Below are positions 48,517 to 58,621 of a stretch of 64,000 nt of DNA, piece by piece (within the stretch, counting starts at the first letter, position 1; the number at the start of each line of letters is the position of its first letter). A program made the translations under genes and the position numbers. Under the pieces are notes generated by a model. That model saw only the letters and a program-made list of their open reading frames with translations, ran no database searches and had not been told where the DNA came from. Location of the stretch: assembly GCF_011170065.1 (NCBI RefSeq), contig NZ_BLLH01000008.1, positions 1 through 64,000 on the forward strand. The letters are read 5' to 3'. The DNA is from Pseudolactococcus insecticola (GTDB lineage Bacteria; Bacillota; Bacilli; Lactobacillales; Streptococcaceae).

Positions 48517-50895
48517 ATGACAAAAGAATTTTCAGAGCAGGAGCGCGAGCAAATGCGAAGTCGGTTGACTGATAAAAGAGTCAAACGTCAAAATAAAGCA
48601 AAAAATAAGCAAAATAGCGATGATGATAAAGGAAAAACAGCCTTTGAAACGGTCTTTTTAGTCGTTCGTGGTCTAAGTACAATTGCGCTGATTTTAGTAG
48701 GGCTAGGGACAGTTTTTGGTGCGGCGACAGGGACTGGCTATTTGGTCAGCCTGATTTCTGACGTAAAAGTGCCGTCAAGTAAGGTGCTGGCTGAAAAAAT
48801 CAACGCCATTCATGAAGTATCTGTCATGAACTACGCCAATGGTCAGAAGATTTCTGATATTTCAAGTGATTTGGTCAGAAAGAAGGTCGCAAGTAATGAC
48901 ATCTCTGATACAGTCAAACATGCCTTGATTGCGACAGAAGATGAAAATTTTGAAACCCATCATGGTGTCGTGCCTAAGGCATTTTTCAGAGCGATTTTAG
49001 GAGAGTCAACGGGCGGTTCGTCATCAGGTGGCTCGACCATTACTCAGCAACTGATCAAGCAGCAGGTGCTTGGCGATTCGCCAACATTTAAGCGTAAGGC
49101 AACTGAGATGGTCTATGCACTTGATTTGGAGAAACATTTCACAAAAGATCAGATTCTGACGGACTATCTAAACGTGTCACCGTTTGGGCGCAATAATAAG
49201 GGACAAAATATCGCGGGAGTTGAAGAGGCGGCAGAAGGTATTTTTGGCAAGACTGCGAAAACCTTGACCATTCCTGAAGCAGCTTTCATCGCGGGGTTGC
49301 CGCAAAGTCCAATTGTTTATACGCCTTATAGTGCAGATGGTACGCTCAAAAGTAAGGAAAATATGCAGTACGGTCTAGCACGTCAAAAAGAAGTGTTGTT
49401 TAACTTGTATCGTAACAACTATATTTCTAAAAAAGAGTACACGAGTTATAAAAACTACGATATTTCAACAGAATTTATCGCTTCTGGTACCGCTGAGACG
49501 GCTGATCATGACTATCTTTATCACGTCGTCTATGACGAGGCGGTAGCCAAGGTTTACGACTATCTGATCAAGCAAGATAAGGTGTCAGAAACCGATCAGG
49601 GCAATGATCAAGTCAAGGCGACGTATGAAAAAATGGCTGAGCAAAAGCTGCAACAGGGCGGCTATACGATAACAGCCACCATTGACCAAAGCATCTATAC
49701 GGCCATGCAAAATGCGGTTAAAAACTATGGCTATCTGCTGCAAGATGGCACTGGCGAGATTCAGCCAGGCAATGTCCTAATGGACAATAAAACGGGTGCT
49801 GTACTCGGTTTTGTTGGTGGACTTGACTATGCGACCAATCAAAATAATCATGCTTTTGATACGCATCGTAGTCCAGGATCATCAATCAAGCCGATTCTTG
49901 CTTATGGTCCTGCCATTGACATGGGGCTGCTTGGTAGTGCAAGTCGCTTGTCAAACTATCCTAAGAGCTTTTCTGACGGGACACCGATCATGCACGACAC
50001 ATCTTCAGGGACGCAAGAGATGATGACCTTGCAGGATGCGCTTGATACCTCTTGGAATATTCCAGCCTACTGGACTTATCAGACGATTTTAGCAGATGGC
50101 AAGAGTGTTGAGCCTTACATGAGCAAGATGAACTATGATATCAGCGACTATAACATCGAATCGCTACCTTTGGGTGGCGGGATTGATCCAACAGTAGTCC
50201 AGCACACAAATGGGTATCAGGCCTTGCTGAATGGTGGTAAATATGAACAGTACTACGTCGTTTCAGACATCAAAGATGACAGTGGAAAAACCATCTTCCA
50301 CCATGAAGATAAGCCTGTTCAAGTCTATTCAAAAGCGACTTCATCAATCATGGCAGAATTGCTGAAAGGACCTATCAAGTCACAAAAAACGACAACTTTT
50401 TACGGTCAATTATCTGCCATCAACCCAACGCTTGCAAGTGCTGACTGGGTTGGCAAAACAGGCACGTCAAATGATTATGTTGATGCCTGGTTAATGGTTG
50501 CAACACCTGACGTAACGCTGGGGTCATGGATAGGGCATGACAATAACGCGTCAATGGCTTCTCTGACAGGTTATAGCAATAACTCGCAATACGTAGCGCA
50601 GCTGACCAATGCCATCTACCAAGCCAATCCGAATGTGTTTGGCGTCACTGACAAGTTTGAAATGGATCCGTCTGTCACCAAGTCAACAGTGCTTGTGTCA
50701 ACGGGTGAAAAGCCTGGCGCCTTCACGGGAGGTGGCTATACCAACTTTACCTTGTCAGGCGCTACGACAACTTCCTACTGGGCAACGTCTGAAGGTGCAC
50801 CTGTGACGCAGTATAAGTTTGCTATTGGCGGTTCTGACAGTGACTATGCTAATGCCTGGTCGCAAATACTTGGCACGAAATACAAGAAAAAATGA
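48517..50895 (+). CDS. pbp1b: Class A penicillin-binding protein (PBP1B-like)
   Basis: A 792-residue bifunctional peptidoglycan synthase. A cytoplasmic basic N terminus and membrane helix (about 50-80) precede the GT51 glycosyltransferase ([13 protein letters not shown] near 148 and [13 protein letters not shown] near 175) and the transpeptidase with SxxK in SPGSSIKP (near 458) and KTGTSND (near 647). ATG 48517 lies 7 bases after the -10, implying a leaderless message. The in-frame ATG 48553, with GGAG 9 bases upstream, is an alternative that would remove 12 residues. Confidence 0.93.
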   Translation: MTKEFSEQEREQMRSRLTDKRVKRQNKAKNKQNSDDDKGKTAFETVFLVVRGLSTIALILVGLGTVFGAATGTGYLVSLISDVKVPSSKVLAEKINAIHEVSVMNYANGQKISDISSDLVRKKVASNDISDTVKHALIATEDENFETHHGVVPKAFFRAILGESTGGSSSGGSTITQQLIKQQVLGDSPTFKRKATEMVYALDLEKHFTKDQILTDYLNVSPFGRNNKGQNIAGVEEAAEGIFGKTAKTLTIPEAAFIAGLPQSPIVYTPYSADGTLKSKENMQYGLARQKEVLFNLYRNNYISKKEYTSYKNYDISTEFIASGTAETADHDYLYHVVYDEAVAKVYDYLIKQDKVSETDQGNDQVKATYEKMAEQKLQQGGYTITATIDQSIYTAMQNAVKNYGYLLQDGTGEIQPGNVLMDNKTGAVLGFVGGLDYATNQNNHAFDTHRSPGSSIKPILAYGPAIDMGLLGSASRLSNYPKSFSDGTPIMHDTSSGTQEMMTLQDALDTSWNIPAYWTYQTILADGKSVEPYMSKMNYDISDYNIESLPLGGGIDPTVVQHTNGYQALLNGGKYEQYYVVSDIKDDSGKTIFHHEDKPVQVYSKATSSIMAELLKGPIKSQKTTTFYGQLSAINPTLASADWVGKTGTSNDYVDAWLMVATPDVTLGSWIGHDNNASMASLTGYSNNSQYVAQLTNAIYQANPNVFGVTDKFEMDPSVTKSTVLVSTGEKPGAFTGGGYTNFTLSGATTTSYWATSEGAPVTQYKFAIGGSDSDYANAWSQILGTKYKKK

Positions 50896-50900
50896 AAAAC

Positions 50901-50929
50901 AAAAATGATGCAATCAAGCATCATTTTTT
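50901..50929. terminator. Terminator of pbp1b, overlapping the 3' end of recF
   Basis: AAAAATGATGC pairs with GCATCATTTTTT. The hairpin contains the last codons and stop of recF on the other strand. Confidence 0.88.
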
Positions 50930-52005
50930 GTCGCGTTTTCAGTGATTTTACCATTTTCAACAGTAAAAATCGTCATTTTTTCAGGTAAATTTTTCAGGTG
51001 ATCAAGCGTTGTTGTGGTGATAAAAGTTTGTGTTTTGCCGATGACGAGTTTTAGCAGATCGAGCTGGCGCTGATTATCAAGCTCGCTCATGACGTCATCT
51101 AGCAGTAAAACAGGATAGTCACCGGTTTCTTTGAATATCAGATCAATTTCTGCCAGCTTGACTGAGAGCGCAGTTGTGCGCTGCTGTCCTTGTGAGCCAA
51201 AGTTTGAAACGTCGATGTCATTGACCAGAAACTGCAAGTCATCCCGGTGAGGACCGACAGACGTTTGCGCGCGGAATAGATCTTTTTGACGGGCGGCTTT
51301 GAGTTCTGACGCAAAGTCAGCTTTGACATTTTGTGCGTAGATGATTTGCAGTTTTTCTTTGCCATGGCTCAAGGTATCATGGAGTTCTGACGAAATGGCG
51401 TTCAGACTCTCAGTAAAGCTCTGACGGTGGCTAATCACCTTTTGACCGTATTCGACAAGCTGATCATCGAGGACGGAGAGAAAATTCTCGTCGATTTTTG
51501 CCTTGTCAAACTTGAGGTAGCTGTTGCGCTCCTTGAGCGTTTTATTATAACGCATGAGATCGTACAGATAGACAGGACGAATCTGCCCGATTTCCATGTC
51601 AATAAACCGCCTGCGCACGCTTGGTGCGCCCTTGATAATCGCTAGATCCTCAGGCGCAAACATGATGACGTTAAGGTTGCCGATATAGTCAGCTAGCTTA
51701 TTTTCTCGCAGGTGGTTGACCTTTGCGATGCGTCCTTTACTGGTTAGCGCAACTTCGAGTGGTACGGTCGCATTTTTTTTGACAATGGTTCCCGCAACGC
51801 TCATCTCTTTTTGGTCCCAAGCTAAAAGCTCCCGATCAGAGTGGGTGCGATGGCTGCGCGTCAAAGCAAGAAAATAAATACTTTCAGCAATATTTGTCTT
51901 ACCCTGTGCATTTTGCCCGATAAAGAGATTGAGATTGGGGTTAAAAGTCAGTGATAAGTCAGCATAGTTGCGGAAATTTTTGAGTTCTAGTGTCTTGATG
52001 ATCAT
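50914..52005 (-). CDS. recF: DNA replication and repair protein RecF
   Basis: RecF is an SMC-like ATPase that helps load RecA at single-strand gaps. The 363-residue protein has Walker A GQNAQGKTN near residue 30, the signature SQGQQRT near 275, and Walker B LLLDDVMSELD near 304. It follows yaaA with a 10-base gap. In this organism the pair is not next to dnaA-dnaN. The final codons lie in a terminator hairpin shared with pbp1b. Confidence 0.95.
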   Translation of the reverse strand: MIIKTLELKNFRNYADLSLTFNPNLNLFIGQNAQGKTNIAESIYFLALTRSHRTHSDRELLAWDQKEMSVAGTIVKKNATVPLEVALTSKGRIAKVNHLRENKLADYIGNLNVIMFAPEDLAIIKGAPSVRRRFIDMEIGQIRPVYLYDLMRYNKTLKERNSYLKFDKAKIDENFLSVLDDQLVEYGQKVISHRQSFTESLNAISSELHDTLSHGKEKLQIIYAQNVKADFASELKAARQKDLFRAQTSVGPHRDDLQFLVNDIDVSNFGSQGQQRTTALSVKLAEIDLIFKETGDYPVLLLDDVMSELDNQRQLDLLKLVIGKTQTFITTTTLDHLKNLPEKMTIFTVENGKITENATKNDA

Positions 52006-52015
52006 AGGTCAGTCA

Positions 52016-52423
52016 TTATTTTGCGCCTGGAAATTTTGGTTTTGCTTTTTTGGCAATGGTGCGCTTGAAATATTGTTCTTTGTTATTACTTGCTGCTTTT
52101 TTTTGGCTGTCCGCTTTTTTGTTGTCAGCATTCATTTTTTTGACGATGGCTTTGACGCGATCTTCCTCAGCACGTTCGCTTTCACGTTCGGCGATTTCCT
52201 CAGGTGTTGCAGCGAGGATGTCAATCTTGAGGCCAAATCCTGGGAATTCAACTGTATCACCTGCGTAGAGCTTTTTGCCGCGGCGATTTTCGTATTCGCC
52301 ATTATAAAGCACATCATTTGTCGCTAAAAATTGCTTAGCAGCGCCACCTGTTTCGATAATGGCAGCTTCTTTGAGAAACTTGCCAAGGGTAATAAACTCA
52401 TCGTAAATCGTATAATTATTCAT
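52016..52423 (-). CDS. yaaA: S4 domain RNA-binding protein YaaA
   Basis: A 135-residue protein with an N-terminal S4-type RNA-binding domain (EFITLGKFLKEAAIIETGGAAK and NRRGKKLYAGDTVEF) and a long, charged Glu/Lys/Ala tail (about 72-135) that B. subtilis YaaA lacks. Proposed roles are in ribosome assembly. Always paired with recF in Firmicutes. The -10 TAAAAT ends five bases before the ATG (52423), so the message appears leaderless. Confidence 0.85.
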   Translation of the reverse strand: MNNYTIYDEFITLGKFLKEAAIIETGGAAKQFLATNDVLYNGEYENRRGKKLYAGDTVEFPGFGLKIDILAATPEEIAERESERAEEDRVKAIVKKMNADNKKADSQKKAASNNKEQYFKRTIAKKAKPKFPGAK

Positions 52424-52428
52424 ATCTA

Positions 52429-52453
52429 ATTTTACCACATTTTTTGGTATAAT
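52429..52453. promoter_or_regulatory. Back-to-back extended -10 promoter, yaaA-recF / yfmF
   Basis: ATTTTACCA, 7 bases, TGGTATAAT. The leftward arm reads TGGTAAAAT on the minus strand. Same 9-7-9 layout as at 28964 and 48485. Confidence 0.7.
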
Positions 52454-52536
52454 AGAGAGAATAGATGAATAGAGAATAGGAATTGTGCGATGGATAGTAA
52501 TACCTAGTTCAGCACAGCATCTCAAAAAGGAAACTC

Positions 52537-53802
52537 ATGGAACTTAAAACTGGTGTCAATCTTCACATTATCAATGAAAAAAAATTCAAGACGGTTCAGT
52601 TTTTGATCCGATTTCGCACGAAAATGTCTCGTCAGAACGTCGCAAAACGTGTGATTATCTCGAACCTCTGGGAGACGTCAAATGCTGTTTTGACGACTAA
52701 TCAGCAGTTGCAACGAAAACTTTCTGACATGTATGGCGCTAGTCTGTCGACAGGCGTCGCAAAAAAAGGCAATAATCACTTTTTGAATCTCGCCATGAGC
52801 GTGGTTAATCCAAAATTTGTTGGGACTGATACGGTTATGGATGCGATTGAACTCTTGCATCAGACGATTTTTATGCCTTTTATCGATGGTGAGATTGGAT
52901 TTGATGAGGCGACTTTTGCGCGTGAAAAGAAAAATCTTTTGCAATATCTGGCATCAACGCGTGAAGACAAGTCGTATGTCGCGTCAACGCGCCTAAGTGA
53001 GCTTTTTTTCTCAGATAGCAATCTTGCAACACCCAGCATCTCAAACGTTGGGTTGATGGAGCAAGAAACGAGGCAAAGTGTTTTTGATTATTATCGCAAG
53101 ATGCTTTTGACAGATACCATTGACATCATGGTTTTGGGAGATTTTACAGCGTCTGACGAGGCAAGGATTGAAGCCCATTTTGCGGAGATGCCGTTTACTG
53201 ACCGTGCGCCTTTGACCGATATTTTTTATCAGCAGGCAGCCTCAAACGTTGTTCGTGAGAAAACGGAGCAAGAAGATGTCAACCAGTCAATCCTGCAACT
53301 AGCTTATCATCAGCCCGTCAGGTATGGCGATGCTGACTATCTGGCTTTGCAGGTTTTAAATGGCGTGCTGGGTGGCTTTTCTCATTCAAAATTGTTTACA
53401 AATGTGCGTGAAAAAGAAAGCCTTGCCTACTATGCTAATTCGCGATTTGATAGTTTTACTGGCTTTTTAAAAATCTCAGCAGGCATCGATGCGAGCAATC
53501 GTAGCAAGGCGTTGAGTATCATCAGAGATCAGGTCAGGGCCATAAGTACTGGTGATATTTCTGACGAAGAACTCCGTCAGACTAAGGATATGCTGCGCAA
53601 TAATTACTTTTTGGCGCAGGATTCGCCGAGCAATCTGATTGAACAGGCATTTATCCAACATCTTTTGCCAAAAGAGACTTTGAGCGCAAAAGAATGGGTC
53701 AAAAAACTTGACGCTATCACAGTTGAAGACGTCGTCAAAGTGGCAAAAACATTGAACCTACAAGCTTTATACTTCATGGAGGGAGACGCACTTGGAAATT
53801 AA
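52537..53802 (+). CDS. yfmF: EF-P modification-associated M16 protein YfmF
   Basis: A 421-residue M16-type peptidase homologue lacking the HxxEH zinc motif, so probably a non-catalytic half. In Bacillus, YfmF and YfmH are needed for the 5-aminopentanol modification of elongation factor P. Paired with yfmH, which retains the zinc motif, as in two-subunit M16B proteases. Overlaps yfmH by 11 bases. Leader about 75 nt from the divergent promoter. Confidence 0.85.
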   Translation: MELKTGVNLHIINEKKFKTVQFLIRFRTKMSRQNVAKRVIISNLWETSNAVLTTNQQLQRKLSDMYGASLSTGVAKKGNNHFLNLAMSVVNPKFVGTDTVMDAIELLHQTIFMPFIDGEIGFDEATFAREKKNLLQYLASTREDKSYVASTRLSELFFSDSNLATPSISNVGLMEQETRQSVFDYYRKMLLTDTIDIMVLGDFTASDEARIEAHFAEMPFTDRAPLTDIFYQQAASNVVREKTEQEDVNQSILQLAYHQPVRYGDADYLALQVLNGVLGGFSHSKLFTNVREKESLAYYANSRFDSFTGFLKISAGIDASNRSKALSIIRDQVRAISTGDISDEELRQTKDMLRNNYFLAQDSPSNLIEQAFIQHLLPKETLSAKEWVKKLDAITVEDVVKVAKTLNLQALYFMEGDALGN

Positions 53803-55075
53803 ACACTATCCGCAGGTTGCAGAAACCTTGTATAAGGACGTTTTGCCAAACGGCTTGTCAGTTTATTATCTACCAAAGCCTGACTATAACAAGACTTATG
53901 GGCTTTTTACGACTAACTTTGGCAGTTTGGATACGACCTTTGTCCCGCGTGGGAAGTCTGAAATGACTGACTTTCCAGAAGGCATTGCACATTTTTTGGA
54001 GCATAAGCTGTTTGAAAAAGAAGATGGCGATGCCATGAATTTTTTCAGTGCCTTGGGTGCGAATTCTAATGCTTTCACGAGCTTTACACGGACGTCGTAT
54101 CTGTTTTCAACCATGGAAAATAGCGATGAAAATGTGAGTTTATTGCTTGATTTTGTGCAGGAACCGTATTTTACAGAGGCATCTGTGGCAAAGGAACAGG
54201 GCATTATCACGCAGGAAATTCAGATGTATCAAGACGATGCAGATTTCAGACTTTTCTTTGGTTTGCTGCAAAATCTCTATCCGGATTCGCCACTTGCTTC
54301 TGATATTGCGGGAACACCGCGCAGCATTGGTCAGATCACAGCTGATGCGCTCTACGAAAATTATCAGACCTTTTATCACCCGTCAAATATGAATTTATTT
54401 GTGACAGGACCATTTGACGTTGAAAAAATGGCGGAGTTGGTGCGAGATAACCAAGCACAAAAATCGTTTCCAAAAACGGAACCCATCACGCGTGCAGCAT
54501 TTTCAGCAGCAGCGCCAATTGCGAGCAACAAAATGGCATTTGACGTGACCATTCCAAAACTGGCGTTGGGATTTCGTGGGTATGACCGTTTGCCGTCAGA
54601 TAGTTTATTGCGTTTTGAGTACAAAATGGCTGTTCAACTCATGCTGACCATGATTTTTGGTAACACGAGTTCACGCTATGAAAGCCTGTACAATGAAGGC
54701 TTGATTGATGATTCATTTGGCTTTGACTTTGAAGTGGCACCGCAATATCATTTTGCCAGTATCACATCGGATACAATTTATCCAATAAAACTTGCTAAAA
54801 TTTTGCGTGATACGCTAAAAAGTTATAAAATAGAAAGTGATTTCAATTCTGAACATCTGACGATTCTCAAAAAAGAAATGCTGGGGGATTATTATAAATC
54901 GCTCAATTCTCTTGAATTTATTGCCAATCAATTTTCATCTAATTTGTTTGAAGGTGTGACATTCTTTGATTTTCCGATGATTTTATCAAGTCTGACACTA
55001 GAAAAAATCATACAACATGCCGACAAATTTGTCAGTCAGATGCAAACGACTGACTTCGTGATGAATCCGAAATAA
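53792..55075 (+). CDS. yfmH: EF-P modification-associated zinc protease YfmH
   Basis: A 427-residue M16B peptidase with the inverted zinc motif HFLEH in GIAHFLEHKLFE near residue 67 and the second glutamate about 75 residues later. Likely forms a heterodimer with YfmF. Start is TTG 53792, inside yfmF, with GGAGGGAG at 53778-53785. Confidence 0.88.
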   Translation: MEIKHYPQVAETLYKDVLPNGLSVYYLPKPDYNKTYGLFTTNFGSLDTTFVPRGKSEMTDFPEGIAHFLEHKLFEKEDGDAMNFFSALGANSNAFTSFTRTSYLFSTMENSDENVSLLLDFVQEPYFTEASVAKEQGIITQEIQMYQDDADFRLFFGLLQNLYPDSPLASDIAGTPRSIGQITADALYENYQTFYHPSNMNLFVTGPFDVEKMAELVRDNQAQKSFPKTEPITRAAFSAAAPIASNKMAFDVTIPKLALGFRGYDRLPSDSLLRFEYKMAVQLMLTMIFGNTSSRYESLYNEGLIDDSFGFDFEVAPQYHFASITSDTIYPIKLAKILRDTLKSYKIESDFNSEHLTILKKEMLGDYYKSLNSLEFIANQFSSNLFEGVTFFDFPMILSSLTLEKIIQHADKFVSQMQTTDFVMNPK

Positions 55076-55108
55076 TCCGTACATTAACTAAAAAAGAAAG
55101 GAGTGCTC

Positions 55109-55945
55109 GTGGCACAAAAAACAGTTGGTCAAGTCTTGCGTGATAAACGCGCAAAGCTAGATCTGACGCTTAACGAAGTTGAAGATCTGACCAAAATTCA
55201 AAAAACGTATATCGTTGCGCTAGAGCACGATGACTATGAGGCGCTCCCAGGCGATTTCTACGTCAAGGCCTACCTCAAACAGTATGCCGATCGCTTGCAG
55301 ATAGACTACGATAAGTTGATCAAGGCCTATGAAAATGGCGAGACGATAGAGGTGCGGGATCCCAACGATTTTTCGGAAAACTACCGGTTTGTCAAACCAT
55401 CAGAGCGAGATGAAATGGATGAGAACGGAGAAAAAACGTTCAAGCACTACCTGCCAATCGCGCTATTAGGCTCAGTTGCAGTCTTGATCGTGCTCAGCGT
55501 CTCTCTCGCCGTCTTTCTAAATAAACCTAAAAACGACAGTATCGCAGCTAATCTTTATAGCGTGTCAAGCACGTCAAGTCAGGCAGCCTCGTCAGAAAAG
55601 CCGGCCGCAAGTACACCTGCAAAGCCAACGACAGAGATTACGGTGACGGGTGACGGCCAAGCGCTTGTTGCAACGGTGAAAAATGCACCAAGTCCAGTAA
55701 AAGTTAGTCTTAGCGCCGCAAGTGGTGCAAGTATTTGGATTGGCATGACAAATGCTGATTTGCCAACAGGACAGATCACACTGACAGATGCCAATCCGAC
55801 AACAACCACGCTGACAGATGCACAAAGTATTCTGACGCTTGGCAGAACCAGCGGACTGACAGTGAAAATTGGCGATAGCACAGTTGATCTGACAGGCATC
55901 GCCGCACCGGAAAGTCCAGCAACACTAACGATTAACATCGAATAA
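55109..55945 (+). CDS. rodZ: RodZ-like helix-turn-helix membrane protein
   Basis: A 278-residue bitopic protein: an N-terminal Xre-type HTH (about 1-75, VGQVLRDKRAKLDLTLNEVE), a basic linker, one membrane helix (about 110-132), a Ser/Ala-rich linker and a C-terminal beta-rich DUF4115 domain. RodZ links the cytoskeleton or division machinery to wall synthesis and controls cell shape. Start is GTG 55109, since AAGGAG ends at 55103. Situated between yfmH and pgsA, a conserved order in streptococci. Confidence 0.88.
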   Translation: MAQKTVGQVLRDKRAKLDLTLNEVEDLTKIQKTYIVALEHDDYEALPGDFYVKAYLKQYADRLQIDYDKLIKAYENGETIEVRDPNDFSENYRFVKPSERDEMDENGEKTFKHYLPIALLGSVAVLIVLSVSLAVFLNKPKNDSIAANLYSVSSTSSQAASSEKPAASTPAKPTTEITVTGDGQALVATVKNAPSPVKVSLSAASGASIWIGMTNADLPTGQITLTDANPTTTTLTDAQSILTLGRTSGLTVKIGDSTVDLTGIAAPESPATLTINIE

Positions 55946-55987
55946 AACGTGTCATAACGACTTGTTTATACTAGAAAATGGGATCAC

Positions 55988-56533
55988 ATGAAATTTACAA
56001 AAGAAAATCTTCCAAATAATCTGACAATCGGCCGTATCTTTGCCATTCCCGTCTTTATCTTGATTCTGGCCTTGGCTGGACAGTCTCAGGCTTGGCAAAT
56101 TGTCGCCGCGATTTTGTTTGCACTTGCCTCAGCTACGGACTGGCTGGATGGCTATTTGGCCCGAAAATGGGAAATCGTCTCAAACTTTGGCAAATTTGCG
56201 GATCCCTTGGCAGATAAAATGCTCGTCATGTCAGCCTTTATCATGCTAGTACCGTTAAAATTAGCACCAGCTTGGGTCATTGCCATTATCATCTGCCGTG
56301 AACTCGCAGTCACAGGCTTGCGCCTTCTCCTAGTTGAGCAAGGCGGGGTCGTTATGGCAGCAGCATTACCAGGAAAAATCAAGACCTTTACACAAATGTT
56401 GTCGATCATCTTTTTATTGCTCGGCTTAAACCTGATTGGCACGATTTTCCTGTATATCTGCCTCGTTGCAACGATCTACTCTGGTTATGACTACTTTGCG
56501 AAAAATATGTCTGTTTTTAAGGACGCTGACTGA
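55988..56533 (+). CDS. pgsA: CDP-diacylglycerol-glycerol-3-phosphate 3-phosphatidyltransferase
   Basis: PgsA makes phosphatidylglycerol phosphate, the route to phosphatidylglycerol and hence to the glycerol phosphate donors used by LtaS-type enzymes. The 181-residue membrane protein has the CDP-alcohol phosphotransferase motif DWLDGYLAR...GKFADPLADK (DGxxAR, G, D, D) near residues 55-80 and about five helices. Confidence 0.95.
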   Translation: MKFTKENLPNNLTIGRIFAIPVFILILALAGQSQAWQIVAAILFALASATDWLDGYLARKWEIVSNFGKFADPLADKMLVMSAFIMLVPLKLAPAWVIAIIICRELAVTGLRLLLVEQGGVVMAAALPGKIKTFTQMLSIIFLLLGLNLIGTIFLYICLVATIYSGYDYFAKNMSVFKDAD

Positions 56534-56556
56534 TTGCAAGTTGTTTTAGTAATATC

Positions 56557-56585
56557 TTGCAAAATCATGCCGACTGATATATAAT
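56557..56585 (+). promoter_or_regulatory. hisS promoter
   Basis: TTGCAA (56557-56562), 17-bp spacer, TATAAT (56580-56585). Confidence 0.8.
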
Positions 56586-56591
56586 AAAAGT

Positions 56592-56763
56592 AAGAGAGTA
56601 GCCGGACGCTGAGAGGCTGCAAATAGTAGTAATGAGAACGTGACATGTGATAAAATAGTTAGCGACTTTATAGCTAAAAGCTAGGCGGATTGTCTAGGAA
56701 ACAAGGTGGTACCACGATATAGTCGTCCTTGAGTGCGGAGATCTGCACTCAGGGGCGTTTTTA
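56592..56763 (+). promoter_or_regulatory. T-box riboswitch leader of hisS
   Basis: The T-box core AACAAGGTGGTACCACGA is at 56700-56717. It is followed by the terminator hairpin (CCTTGAGTGC with GCACTCAGGGG, 56727-56755) and T run. Uncharged tRNA-His is expected to bind the stem I specifier and the T-box bulge, stabilising the antiterminator and allowing hisS-aspS transcription. Stem I spans about 56595-56680. A CAT at 56644-56646 is a possible histidine specifier, but I cannot place it in the specifier loop with confidence. Confidence 0.92.
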
Positions 56764-56801
56764 ATTAAGCGTGATCATGAGAGTGAAAGTGAGAAGAGAT
56801 A

Positions 56802-58085
56802 ATGAAACTGCAACGACCTAAAGGCACCAATGATATTCTGCCAGGCGAGAGTGAAAAATGGCAATTTGTTGAGGAGACCATGCGTCTCGTATTTAGCGAC
56901 TATCATTTTAGCGAAATTCGCACGCCGATTTTTGAGCATTATGAGGTGATTTCTCGTTCGGTCGGTGACACGACTGACATCGTAACCAAGGAAATGTATG
57001 ACTTCTATGACAAGGGCGAGCGCCATATCACCCTACGTCCTGAAGGGACAGCGCCAGTTGTGCGTTCGTTTGTTGAAAATAAAAAATTTGCCCCTGAAGT
57101 CCAAAAACCGTTTAAAGTTTACTATACAGGACCAATGTTTCGTTATGAACGCCCGCAAGCTGGGCGCCTGCGTGAGTTTCATCAGATTGGCGTTGAAAAT
57201 TTTGGCTCGAAAAATCCAGCCACAGATGTTGAGACGATTGCCATGGCAAAAGCCTTTTTTGACCAGCTAGGCGTGCAAAATATCAAGCTTGTGATCAATT
57301 CATTGGGTGATAGCGAAACGCGTCAGACCTACAGAGAAGCACTGATTACCTATCTAGAAGTGCATCTGGATAACTTGTCAGAAGACTCAAAACGTAGGCT
57401 ACATGAAAATCCCTTGCGTGTACTAGATTCTAAGGATAAAAAAGACATCGAAATCGTCAAAGATGCGCCGTCAATCCTGGATTTTCTGACTGATGCAAGT
57501 CAGCAGCACTTTTCTGACGTCAAGACCATGTTAGCAAGCTTAGAGATCCCTTATCAGGTCGATCAAAACATGGTACGCGGGCTTGATTACTATAACGACA
57601 CGATTTTTGAGTTCATGACGGATATCAATGGCCGTGAGCTGACAATCTGTGGCGGTGGGCGCTATGACTCGCTTGTGAGCTATTTTGACGGACCTGATAC
57701 GCCTGGTTTTGGCTTTGGTCTTGGCATTGAGCGATTGCTGCTCGTGCTTGACGAACAGGGCGTTGTGCTCCCACTTGAACAGGCGCTTGACGTCTATGTG
57801 GTCGTGCTTGGTGCGGGGGCCAATGTTGCAGGACTCAAGCTCGTGCAATCGCTGCGCGATCAAGGTTACGCCGTAGAACGTGATTTCTTAGACCGCAAGA
57901 TCAAGCAACAGTTCAAGTCGGCCGAAGAATTTGGCGCAAAGACCATCATCACGTTAGGCGAAACAGAAGTCGAAACGGGTCATATCACAGTCAAAAATAA
58001 TACCACAAGAAAAGCAATTGAGACGCAGCTTGACGCCATTCAAACTGACTTTGATCCTGTTTTTTCAGAAGTTATGGTGGACTAA
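56802..58085 (+). CDS. hisS: Histidyl-tRNA synthetase
   Basis: A 427-residue class II synthetase. Motif 2 is in [12 protein letters not shown] near residue 80; the histidine-specific segments are [15 protein letters not shown] near 258 and GGGRYDSLV near 285; motif 3 is [12 protein letters not shown] near 305. A C-terminal anticodon-binding domain follows. Expression is controlled by the T-box leader. Followed without a terminator by two small membrane-protein genes and aspS. Confidence 0.97.
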   Translation: MKLQRPKGTNDILPGESEKWQFVEETMRLVFSDYHFSEIRTPIFEHYEVISRSVGDTTDIVTKEMYDFYDKGERHITLRPEGTAPVVRSFVENKKFAPEVQKPFKVYYTGPMFRYERPQAGRLREFHQIGVENFGSKNPATDVETIAMAKAFFDQLGVQNIKLVINSLGDSETRQTYREALITYLEVHLDNLSEDSKRRLHENPLRVLDSKDKKDIEIVKDAPSILDFLTDASQQHFSDVKTMLASLEIPYQVDQNMVRGLDYYNDTIFEFMTDINGRELTICGGGRYDSLVSYFDGPDTPGFGFGLGIERLLLVLDEQGVVLPLEQALDVYVVVLGAGANVAGLKLVQSLRDQGYAVERDFLDRKIKQQFKSAEEFGAKTIITLGETEVETGHITVKNNTTRKAIETQLDAIQTDFDPVFSEVMVD

Positions 58086-58322
58086 ATGACAGATAAACTC
58101 AAGATGTTTACCGCACTATCCGTTTTCGCCATCATCGCAAGTCTGTATCAAATCGCAACGAAGACTTACAGTTATGATAGAACATTTTTAGTGATTTATT
58201 GTGTGATTATCCTATTGTTTAATCGTGATAAGGCGTTTTCAAAAAATAGACTGGCAAGTATCATTGGTATTTTGACGATACTGCTCCTAGTTGTCAAGTC
58301 GGTTTTAGCGAGGTTAGCGTGA
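58086..58322 (+). CDS. Small membrane protein, unknown
   Basis: A 78-residue protein with three hydrophobic segments (about 8-22, 33-45 and 58-75) joined by short charged loops. Its ATG directly abuts the hisS stop, and its last codons overlap the next gene by four bases, so it is coupled on both sides. I recognise no family. The same size and layout as the next protein suggests a related pair. Confidence 0.65.
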   Translation: MTDKLKMFTALSVFAIIASLYQIATKTYSYDRTFLVIYCVIILLFNRDKAFSKNRLASIIGILTILLLVVKSVLARLA

Positions 58323-58573
58323 AGACAGATAAATTATGGCAGCTCATCGTTAAGATCATCGCTGGTTTGATGAGTCTCATCAGCCTATCCATGCTACTGC
58401 ATGGCGATTATAATGGTATCAATCTTGTCTGGTTTGTGATATTTTTCATCGTTTGCCATAACTTGATAAAACCGTTATACCAAAAAGAAAATCGCCTGAC
58501 GCTTATTTTTGTAATCGTGGCTGTTTTCTTGCAAGTGGTTTTAGCAATTTTTAAATTTGCGACGGCTAGTTGA
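58319..58573 (+). CDS. Small membrane protein, unknown (second of a pair)
   Basis: An 84-residue protein with three hydrophobic segments (about 8-24, 33-46 and 60-80). GTG 58319 overlaps the previous stop (GTGA), indicating coupled translation. Together with the previous gene it forms a two-gene insertion between hisS and aspS. The topology would fit a two-component membrane complex, but no function is supported. Confidence 0.62.
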   Translation: MKTDKLWQLIVKIIAGLMSLISLSMLLHGDYNGINLVWFVIFFIVCHNLIKPLYQKENRLTLIFVIVAVFLQVVLAIFKFATAS

Positions 58574-58621
58574 ACGCCTATCTTAGGACAAAAAATTTTA
58601 AAATAGAAAGAATAAAATGAT

